DNA of 5,192 nt, taken from DASTDH01 sp041167675 (lineage in GTDB: Bacteria; Verrucomicrobiota; Verrucomicrobiia; Chthoniobacterales; JAFAMB01). The position numbers and the translations under genes were made by a program. The stretch lies in the NCBI GenBank assembly GCA_041167675.1, contig JBEEIB010000600.1, positions 1-5,192 of the forward strand, read 5' to 3'. The stretch's first letter is position 1. Each line of letters opens with the position of its first letter. The notes below the pieces were generated by a model that worked only from the letters and a program-made list of their open reading frames with translations, was not told the DNA's origin and searched no databases. Shown here in pieces: positions 1-4,898 of the stretch.

Positions 1-111
1 CTGAGCGGTGTGCGCCCGATGATTGAAACATATCCGCTTGAAAAAGCAGCGGAGGCTTATGCTCGAATGATGAGCGGGAAAGCGCAGTTCCGAGTCGTTC
101 TGACCATGTGA
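1..111 (+). CDS. Zinc-dependent alcohol dehydrogenase, C-terminal fragment (cut by window edge)
   Basis: Reading frame 1 is open from the first base to a TGA at 109-111 and gives 36 residues starting LSGVRPMIETYPL and ending FRVVLTM. The pattern 'IETYPLEKAAEAYARMMSGKAQFRVVL' (key residues: ETYPL, AAEAY, MMSGK, RVVL) is the typical last helix and strand of the medium-chain, zinc-dependent alcohol dehydrogenases (AdhA/AdhP-like), where residues near 'SGK..FR.V' close the NAD(P)-binding domain against the catalytic domain. The catalytic zinc ligands and the Rossmann GxGxxG lie upstream, outside the window, so substrate and cofactor cannot be judged. The next gene on the same strand starts 38 bp (or 155 bp) downstream, so the two may share a transcript. 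The family call is secure enough; the exact enzyme is not. Confidence 0.82.
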   Translation: MSGVRPMIETYPLEKAAEAYARMMSGKAQFRVVLTM

Positions 112-149
112 GGTTAGCGTAGACACGCCCGCCTAACTGGACTTAAACA

Positions 150-1130
150 ATGAGCTCTTTTAGCTCGCCGCGTCAGACCCAATGCTTGCAGGTCTTCCGC
201 ATGGCGCTGGCGATTTCTGTGATGCTCGCGTCATTTCAATTGCTCGCCCAAGGAAAGGAACGTCCCATGAAACACCCGACTTTTTATCGCACGATGCAGA
301 TAGATGGGCTCTCCATCTTTTATAGAGAGGCCGGCCCGAAAGACGCGCCGACGCTTCTCCTCCTGCACGGGCTTCCCTCTTCATCACGGATGTTCGAGCC
401 TCTCTTCGCCCGGCTTTCCGATCGCTATCACCTTGTCGCGCCCGATTACCCGGGCTTCGGACACAGCGACTGGCCGGACCCGCAAAAATTCGCGTACACG
501 TTCGATCACTACACCGAAATCATGAATCACTTCACCGAAGCGCTCGGGCTCTCGCGCTACACGCTTTACATGCAGGACTACGGTGGCCCGGTGGGTTTTC
601 GCATGGCCCTGGCCCATCCGGACCGGATCGAGGCCCTGATTGTCCAGGACGCGGTGGCGCATAACGAAGGTCTGGGAGCGAATTGGAAAACGCGGCGCGA
701 GTTTTGGAAGAATCGCGTTGCCAATGAGAGCGCGCTTCGCACAAATCTCCTGTCGCTGGCGACGACGCGGACGCGCCATGTCGGGAACGATCCAAACGTG
801 GAACGTTATGATCCCGATCTCTGGACGGACGAGTTTTACTTTTTGAATCAGCCCGGCCAGGCGGACATTCAAAGCGACCTTTTCTACGACTACCAAACGA
901 ACGTCGATGCCTATCCGAAATGGCAAGCATGGATGCGCGAGAAGCAGCCGCGGCTGCTGGTGATTTGGGGTAAGTATGATCTCTCGTTCGATCTTGGGGA
1001 GCCGGAACGCTACCGCAAGGACGTGCCGAAGGCCGAAGTCCATGTCCTCGATGCGGGCCATTTCGCATTGGACACGGCGGCAGATGAGATTGCCGCATTG
1101 GTCCGAAACTTTATCGGTTCTTCACGTTGA
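150..1130 (+). CDS. Alpha/beta hydrolase with Asp nucleophile (haloalkane dehalogenase / epoxide hydrolase type)
   Basis: A 326-residue alpha/beta-fold hydrolase in the longest reading. Visible signatures are the oxyanion loop HG at 73-74 (LLLLHGLPSS), the strand-loop PDYPGFGHSDWP near 98-109, the nucleophile elbow QDYGG with Asp143, the acid in WGKYD (Asp277) and the catalytic His304 in DAGHFALD. An Asp rather than Ser at the elbow is characteristic of haloalkane dehalogenases, fluoroacetate dehalogenases and epoxide hydrolases, which form a covalent ester with Asp. The true substrate cannot be read from sequence. The start is uncertain. ATG 150 has no clear ribosome site, but the extra 39 residues contain a signal-peptide-like stretch (Arg17, then hydrophobic 18-33). 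ATG 267 (Met40) has AGGAAAGGAA six bases upstream and gives a 287-residue cytosolic enzyme, the usual family size. I favour 267 for the main product. It may be co-transcribed with the upstream alcohol dehydrogenase. Confidence 0.9.
   Translation: MSSFSSPRQTQCLQVFRMALAISVMLASFQLLAQGKERPMKHPTFYRTMQIDGLSIFYREAGPKDAPTLLLLHGLPSSSRMFEPLFARLSDRYHLVAPDYPGFGHSDWPDPQKFAYTFDHYTEIMNHFTEALGLSRYTLYMQDYGGPVGFRMALAHPDRIEALIVQDAVAHNEGLGANWKTRREFWKNRVANESALRTNLLSLATTRTRHVGNDPNVERYDPDLWTDEFYFLNQPGQADIQSDLFYDYQTNVDAYPKWQAWMREKQPRLLVIWGKYDLSFDLGEPERYRKDVPKAEVHVLDAGHFALDTAADEIAALVRNFIGSSR
251..260 (+). promoter_or_regulatory. Purine-rich Shine-Dalgarno deciding the hydrolase start at 267
   Basis: The stretch AGGAAAGGAA ends six bases before the in-frame ATG at 267-269. 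It is a far better ribosome site than anything in front of ATG 150, where the preceding bases (ACTTAAACA) show no SD match. This supports translation from Met40 of the long reading, although purine-rich codons for Gln-Gly-Lys-Glu could produce the same pattern by chance. Confidence 0.5.
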
Positions 1131-1190
1131 ACATGATTACTTCTCCCGCTCCTGCGCATGTTCATAATCGTAATCGGCTCCTCACCGTAA

Positions 1191-1272
1191 TCCTCTCCTC
1201 ATGACACCTCTCCACGCCCTCACTGGCACTTCGTGTCCGTCCCTCCCAAACAGGGAGAGAGGGAGGAGAGGA
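1191..1272. repeat. Intergenic inverted repeat with 10-bp perfect arms and purine run
   Basis: TCCTCTCCTC at 1191-1200 is matched exactly by its reverse complement GAGGAGAGGA at 1263-1272. An inner 5-bp hairpin CTCCC-AAACA-GGGAG lies at 1243-1257. The right arm sits in an uninterrupted purine run of 28 bases (1252-1279). The arrangement resembles the short REP-like, CCCTCTCC...GGAGAGGG-type intergenic palindromes found in many soil bacteria. It lies between the hydrolase and the redoxin gene and could work as a transcript-end structure or a scattered repeat. No U-tract follows, so a simple intrinsic terminator is not supported. Confidence 0.5.
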
Positions 1273-1311
1273 AAGAAAGTCGTGTTCTAGTAAGAAAAAG
1301 GCGGTTTACCT

Positions 1312-1908
1312 ATGCGATCTGACATTGTTCCCGGTGCTATCTTCCCCGACTATGAGCTTTCCGATCACACCGGGAAGCACCGGAAACTCTCCGAGTTACA
1401 AGGACAACATCCGATGGTTGTCGTCCTCAGCCGCGGAGGTTTTTGCCCCAAAGATCGCCGGCAACATGAAGGGCTGGTTCAACTACATCGTGAGATCGAG
1501 GTTGGCTATTGCCGGCTTGTCACGATTAGCACCGACAATATCACTGAGACGAATGAATTTCGCACCGGAGTCGGTGCACACTGGCCTTTTCTTTCCGATC
1601 CGCGACGTATCTTGCAAAAGGATCTCGACATCGCGGAGTTCACCGATCCCGAGCACAATCCAATGATCCCGCACGTGATCATCCTCGAGCCCGGCCTTGT
1701 CATATATAAGATCTACATGGGCTATTGGTTCTTCGGGCGGCCGACGATGGAAGATCTCCGCCAGGACCTGCGTGCCGTTACCAAGAAATGCCGGCCGGAC
1801 TGGGACATCACCACGCCCGCGCTCAAGGCGGCGTGGCAGCAAGGCCGAAAGGAACTCTTCTATCCCTACGGCAAAACCTACGTCCAAACTCTCGGTGAAC
1901 AGGATTAG
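1312..1908 (+). CDS. Redoxin / AhpC-TSA-family peroxiredoxin-like protein
   Basis: A 198-residue thioredoxin-fold protein. The N-terminus (VPGAIFPDYELSDHTGKHRKLSEL, residues 6-29) is the standard redoxin opening, 'G...P.F.L.D..G....LS'. It is followed by a core strand (MVVVLSRGGFCPKDRRQ, 35-51) with Cys45 at the peroxidatic position, then the VTISTDN strand (70-76) and WPFLSDP (91-97), which correspond to the 'V.GIS.D' and 'F.LLSD' blocks of peroxiredoxins. The other cysteines are Cys67 and Cys160. The canonical PxxxTxxC motif is replaced by LSRGGFC, a form seen in a subgroup of AhpC/TSA-like proteins, so a thiol peroxidase role is likely but unproven. The C-terminal ~45 residues (WDITTPALKAAWQQGRKELFYPYG) are an extension beyond the fold. 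ATG 1312 has only a weak AGG about ten bases upstream. It stands alone between two spacers, so it is probably monocistronic. Confidence 0.88.
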   Translation: MRSDIVPGAIFPDYELSDHTGKHRKLSELQGQHPMVVVLSRGGFCPKDRRQHEGLVQLHREIEVGYCRLVTISTDNITETNEFRTGVGAHWPFLSDPRRILQKDLDIAEFTDPEHNPMIPHVIILEPGLVIYKIYMGYWFFGRPTMEDLRQDLRAVTKKCRPDWDITTPALKAAWQQGRKELFYPYGKTYVQTLGEQD

Positions 1909-2133
1909 GAGCGGTCGCAACCGACGACTTTAGAAAAAAGTTCACCAGGACGATTAAATCAAACAAAGGAGATCCAAGAATCAGTCGCTTAAAATGTCTG
2001 AAGAAATCACCTGGCTGATCTTCGGAACCTACGAATTGATTTGATTATTCCTGCTAGGCAATAGGTAGACGCCGGAAGTTAATCGATGACGACGAAGTCG
2101 CCAGCCGCGGGATTGTAACCGACGGTGGATGTT

Positions 2134-2998
2134 ATGGACGATCCAGGCAGCCGGGCAGCAGCCTTTTGCGACCGTTTTAGCCTGCGTCTGCCGATTCTTG
2201 TCGCGCCGATGGCCGGTGCTTGTCCGCCGTCATTATCTATCGCGGTGATGCGTGCAGGCGCTTCGGTGCATGCGCCGCACTTCTGATGCAGCCGGACGAG
2301 ATTGAAGGCTGGGCCGCAGAGGTGCGCGCCAATTCGGGCGGACCGTTTCAATTGAACCTTTGGATTCCCGATCCGCCGCCGGTGCGCGACCGCTCGCACG
2401 AGGTTCGCGTCCGCGAATGCTTATCGCGTTGGAGCCCCCAGTTCCTGAAGACGCCGGTGATATAGCTCTGCCGAATTTCGATGAGCAATGTCAAGTATTG
2501 CTGCGAATCGCGCCAGCTGCGGTCTCGTCGATAATGGGATTGTATCTGCCGCCGTTTGTTGCCGAATTGAAGTCTCGTCGAATTTCGTGGTTCGCGACGG
2601 CTACGACGGTTGCTGAAGCAAAGGCGGCTGAAGCTGCCGGCACCGACGTGATCATCGCGCAAGGAATGGAGGCCGGTGGACATCGCGGTGCCTTCGACGC
2701 GACGAAAGCGGAACGGCAGCTTGTTGGATTGTTTGCGCTCGTGCCTGCAATCGTAGATGCGGTGCGCATTCCCGTCGTCGCCGCTGGTGGAATTGCGGAT
2801 GGCCGCGGTGTGGCTGCAGCGCTGACGCTAGGCGCGAGTGCAGCGGTGATCGGCACGGCATTTCTGCGCTGCCCGGAAGCAAAAGTGTATCCGGCATGGG
2901 CCGACGCACTCGCGAATACGACACCCGAACGAACGATTTTGGAAAGCAGAACGGGGTCGTGTCTTAACTCCGAAAGGCTTCGCGAGCAGGCCATTTGA
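2134..2998 (+). pseudogene. Nitronate monooxygenase (2-nitropropane dioxygenase), frameshifted and truncated
   Basis: Family members are FMN-dependent TIM-barrel enzymes that oxidise alkyl nitronates to carbonyl compounds and nitrite. The homology runs through three frames. Frame A (2134-2262) gives MDDPGSRAAAF...LRLPILVAPMAGACPPSLSIAVMRAGA, including the FMN-proximal PMAG. Frame B (2262-2432) continues FGACAALLMQPDEIEGW...VRECLSRW. Frame C (2432 on) continues with PPVPEDAGDIALPNF, the catalytic-His block GGHRGAF (His codon 2681-2683), the phosphate-binding AAGGIADGRG (about 2780-2809) and GTAFL. Both breaks fit loss of one base: a T at about 2262 and a G at about 2432. After PERTIL (to about 2940) the match stops; frame C ends at 2998 with an unrelated tail, so the last ~70-90 residues of a normally ~330-360-residue enzyme are missing. 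The start ATG 2134 has GGTGG six bases upstream. The key residues that remain are intact, suggesting recent decay. Sequencing error could explain the frameshifts but not the lost C-terminus. Confidence 0.85.
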
Positions 2999-3080
2999 CA
3001 CTTGATGTTGCCGTCGTGGATGCAGACACCGTCAGGATCAGCACATCATGAGTGGATCGATGCCACACCCTGAGACATCC

Positions 3081-3959
3081 TTAACCGGCGATGTCGTTTA
3101 ACTCTTTAGTCGCGTCATCAGGCAGTTGCAGGCCAGCGCCGGCTACATTCTCTCTTAGGTGCTTAACGGATGATGTTCCGGGTATGAGCAGAATGTTAGG
3201 TGAGCGTTGCAGCAGCCACGCCAAGGCGACGGCCATTGGGGTAGTATCTAGACGGGCAGCAACGCTGGACAGCGTGTCGGATTGCAGCGGTGAAAAGCCA
3301 CCGAGTGGGAAGTAGGGCACATAAGCAATTCCTTGTTCGGCGAGGGAGTCGATCAGCGAATCGTCCCGTCGGTTAGCGATATTGTAGAAGTTCTGCACGC
3401 AGACAACCGGGGCGATTGATTGCGCTTCGGCGACTTGCTCGGCGCTGACAGTACTTACCCCAAGGTGCTTTATAAGACCCTCTTGCTGCATCTCGGCGAG
3501 CTCGCTGAACGGCTCCGCTATCGAACCTTGCTCCGGTGCATCGAGGCCGCCTACCCGCAGATTGACGACATCGAGCGCCTCGAGACCGAGATTCATGAGG
3601 TTATCATGAATGGCTTGGCGGAGTTGATCGGGAGCGAGCGCCTTGGGCCAATTTCCCTTCGCGTCCCGAAGCGCGCCCACCTTGGTGATGATGTGTAACT
3701 GCTCCGGATATGGATGGAGTGCTTCTTTGATAAGTTGATTGGTTATATGCGGGCCATAGAAGTCGCTGGTGTCGATGTGGGTGATACCGAGCTTAACAAC
3801 CTCGCGCAGGACCGCGAGTGCACCGTCGTGGTCCGCTGGCGGCCCGAATACATGGAGACCAGCCAGCTGCATGGCGCCGTAACCCGTGCGAGTAAGGATC
3901 AAATCATCGGCAAGCTTGAATGTGCCTCCGGGCAGGATGGTGGACGTGGTGCGATTCAT
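3081..3959 (-). CDS. pdxI: YdbC/PdxI-like aldo/keto reductase (putative pyridoxal reductase)
   Basis: A 292-residue aldo/keto reductase (TIM barrel, NADPH-dependent), complete from ATG (3959) to TAA (3081). The motifs RTGYGAMQLAG (24-34), VFGPP (37-41), GITHIDTSDFYGPH (58-71), GLEALDVVNLRVGG (125-138), EMQQEGLIKHLGVS (156-169), VCVQNFYN (186-193), YVPYFPLGGFSPLQS (213-227) and ALAWLLQRSPNILLIPGTSSVKHLREN (245-271) agree along the whole length with my memory of E. coli YdbC, named PdxI, which reduces pyridoxal to pyridoxine with NADPH in vitamin B6 salvage. Tetrad residues Asp63, Tyr68 and Lys93 are present; the usual His position is Arg135 (VVNLR), as I recall also in YdbC. No vitamin B6 gene neighbours it, so a general aldehyde reductase role stays possible. 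It is divergent from the cupin gene across a 156-bp spacer. No strong SD precedes the start. Confidence 0.9.
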   Translation of the reverse strand: MNRTTSTILPGGTFKLADDLILTRTGYGAMQLAGLHVFGPPADHDGALAVLREVVKLGITHIDTSDFYGPHITNQLIKEALHPYPEQLHIITKVGALRDAKGNWPKALAPDQLRQAIHDNLMNLGLEALDVVNLRVGGLDAPEQGSIAEPFSELAEMQQEGLIKHLGVSTVSAEQVAEAQSIAPVVCVQNFYNIANRRDDSLIDSLAEQGIAYVPYFPLGGFSPLQSDTLSSVAARLDTTPMAVALAWLLQRSPNILLIPGTSSVKHLRENVAGAGLQLPDDATKELNDIAG

Positions 3960-4030
3960 CTTGGGATTAATACACGTTTTCTGGCGCGCTACCTGCGATC
4001 AACTGAAGAAGCTCCGGAATGAATGGATTG

Positions 4031-4055
4031 CGGAAACCGGAAAGCGGAAAGCGGA
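4031..4055 (+). repeat. 7-bp tandem repeat (CGGAAAG type), about 3.5 copies
   Basis: CGGAAAC (4031-4037) is followed directly by two exact CGGAAAG units (4038-4044 and 4045-4051) and a partial CGGA (4052-4055). The unit is 7 bp, so copy changes would alter spacing in the promoter region between the reductase and cupin genes. Similar CGGAAAGCGGAAAG strings are, from memory, frequent in spacers of Verrucomicrobia-like genomes. Confidence 0.7.
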
Positions 4056-4103
4056 GCGATTAGAGCGGACTGATGCCGCTGTTGCGGTCGAACCTTAGAC
4101 GGC

Positions 4104-4107
4104 GAGG
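4104..4107 (+). promoter_or_regulatory. Shine-Dalgarno of the cupin gene
   Basis: GAGG lies eight bases before ATG 4116 and is the best-spaced ribosome site. A second AAGG abuts the ATG directly and is too close to work. The SD position, together with the family-typical MEIKRIGSQ start, fixes the start codon. Confidence 0.5.
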
Positions 4108-4115
4108 TTCGAAGG

Positions 4116-4514
4116 ATGGAAATTAAACGAATTGGTTCACAACCGTCAGGTCAAGGACCGGCGGAGTGGTTCACGGGTAGGGTGCGGATCGACCCGCTGT
4201 TCGAGGCGCCCGAACCGGCGCGTGTTCGCGGCGCAAGCGTCACGTTTGAGCCGGGCGCCCGCACCGCCTGGCATACGCATCCACTCGGTCAGACGTTGAT
4301 CGTGACCTTCGGCCTTGGGTGGGCACAACGCGAGGGCGGACCGGTGGAAGAAATCCGGCCAGGCGATGTGGTCTGGTTTCCGCCGGGTGAGAAGCATTGG
4401 CACGGCGCGACGCCGACGACCGCGATGACTCATATCGCCATTCAGGAGGCGTTGAACGGCAAAGTCGTCGACTGGATGGAGCACGTCACTGACCAACAGT
4501 ATCGGAGAAGTTGA
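4116..4514 (+). CDS. Cupin, (R)-hydroxynitrile (mandelonitrile) lyase-like
   Basis: A 132-residue single-domain cupin. Motif 1 is GARTAWHTHPLGQTLIVTFGLG (47-68) with metal ligands His53, His55 and Gln59; motif 2 is PGDVVWFPPGEKHWHGA (82-98) with His94. The sequence follows, nearly end to end and with the same numbering, what I remember of the Granulicella tundricola manganese-dependent hydroxynitrile lyase, which cleaves or forms (R)-mandelonitrile from benzaldehyde and HCN. The three active-site positions known from engineering of that enzyme carry the wild-type residues here (Ala40, Val42, Gln110). The natural substrate of this group is unclear, and many members are annotated only as cupins. 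It is probably cytosolic (no signal peptide). Upstream, 156 bp away, is the divergent aldo/keto reductase; a partial MarR regulator follows on the other strand. The family call is strong, cyanohydrin chemistry in vivo is inference. Confidence 0.9.
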   Translation: MEIKRIGSQPSGQGPAEWFTGRVRIDPLFEAPEPARVRGASVTFEPGARTAWHTHPLGQTLIVTFGLGWAQREGGPVEEIRPGDVVWFPPGEKHWHGATPTTAMTHIAIQEALNGKVVDWMEHVTDQQYRRS

Positions 4515-4582
4515 TCCGCCTTTGCGCGAGGCTTTGGCGCGACACGTGGTTGGAGAGTTGATCGGCAGATTCCCTCGGTCCC

Positions 4583-4631
4583 GATTCACACAGATTCAGA
4601 CAATCCGCGAAAATCTGCGCAATCTGCGGAT
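4583..4631. repeat. ATCTGCG-type intergenic repeat segment
   Basis: The segment runs from GATTCACACAG through two adjacent near-identical 9-mers, AATCTGCGC (4612-4620) and AATCTGCGG (4621-4629), and contains an inverted pair ATCCGC (4603-4608) / GCGGAT (4626-4631). Strings built of 'ATCCGCG', 'AATCTGCG' and 'GATTCACACAGATTC' are, from memory, a widely scattered spacer repeat in Verrucomicrobia/Planctomycetes-like genomes. A genome-wide copy count cannot be made here. Confidence 0.5.
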
Positions 4632-4678
4632 GATTCTGGAAATTAGGAAAGCATGAATGGAGCGAACGGGTTGAGCGA

Positions 4679-4694
4679 TCCGGCAGCCGCCGGA
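4679..4694. other. GC-rich hairpin in the spacer
   Basis: TCCGGC (4679-4684) and GCCGGA (4689-4694) form a perfect 6-bp stem around the 4-base loop AGCC. It lies about 165 bp after the cupin stop codon. No T run follows on either strand, so it does not meet the definition of an intrinsic terminator, but it could stabilise a transcript end. Confidence 0.35.
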
Positions 4695-4755
4695 CGACGA
4701 GGGCAGGTGCGAGTGAACGCGGGCAGTGAACGAGTTTCAAATGCGGAAATGGCTA

Positions 4756-4827
4756 GACAGGATTAGCCCGATTTTTACGAGACCCCAGAACTTTTAGGTT
4801 AATAAGTGTAAATCCTGTAATCCTGTC
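4756..4827. repeat. 72-bp inverted repeat with GACAGGATTA arms
   Basis: GACAGGATTA (4756-4765) is matched perfectly by TAATCCTGTC (4818-4827) across 52 bp. The right arm is part of a direct repeat of AATCCTGT (4811-4818 and 4819-4826). The interior is AT-richer than the surrounding genes. No coding frame and no clear target-site duplication is seen. The 'AATCCTGTAATCCTGTC' wording is, from memory, a frequent spacer repeat in Verrucomicrobia- and Planctomycetes-like genomes, so a scattered REP-like unit is the best guess. Confidence 0.55.
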
Positions 4828-4898
4828 GATTTGAATATGCAGAAGTGCAGACGCCTGGATGGAGAAAGTCTGGGCTGACGGAAAACGCCTAGGGATTT

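Larger units (their letters stand above)
3960..4115. promoter_or_regulatory. Divergent spacer expected to hold both promoters
   Basis: This 156-bp stretch separates the divergently read reductase (-) and cupin (+) genes, so it must hold the start signals of both unless they are read from further away. I see an AT-rich TATTAA-like hexamer on the minus strand at about 3967-3973 close to the reductase start, but no well-spaced -35 partner. The middle holds a heptamer tandem repeat (4031-4055). No clear operator palindrome is visible. The assignment is by position, not by motif. Confidence 0.35.
4515..4898. other. Gene-free spacer of 384 bp with intergenic repeats
   Basis: No open frame in this stretch looks like a protein: the candidates on the minus strand (4486-4740 and 4753-5010) are low-complexity, repeat-derived readings, one overlapping the cupin and the other the MarR gene. 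The stretch holds two repeat-like segments (4583-4631 and 4756-4827) and a GC-rich hairpin (4679-4694). It lies between the 3' ends of two convergent genes, where transcript ends would be expected, but no classical hairpin plus U-tract terminator is visible. Confidence 0.6.

Noticed and set aside
384..1098. Long open frames on the minus strand opposite the alpha/beta hydrolase (225 and 188 residues)
   Set aside because: They are shadows of the hydrolase gene: Arg/Pro-rich or featureless, with no recognisable motif, and completely overlapped by a clearly conserved protein.
1911..1933. Hairpin after the redoxin stop (GTCG-CAAC-CGAC) as a terminator
   Set aside because: The stem is only 4 bp and is followed by purines rather than a T run.
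1994..2044. Tiny open frame MSEEITWLIFGTYELI with an AGGAG about 20 bases upstream
   Set aside because: It has only 16 codons, the ribosome site is too distant, and no family resemblance is visible; it could be a relic but cannot be supported as a gene.
2360..2998. Reading the third nitronate monooxygenase segment as an independent 212-residue gene
   Set aside because: Its first ~25 residues (MDSRSAAGARPLARGSRP...) are out of frame with the family; homology begins only at PPVPEDAGD, so it is the broken remainder of the gene starting at 2134.
3967..3990. Sigma-70 promoter for the reductase (TATTAA with an upstream TTGATC on the minus strand)
   Set aside because: The spacing between the two hexamers is about 24 bases, too long for a standard promoter, and TATTAA lies very near the start codon.
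3420..4022. Plus-strand open frames of 92 and 102 residues opposite the aldo/keto reductase
   Set aside because: They lie antisense to a full-length, strongly conserved reductase and have no recognisable domain.
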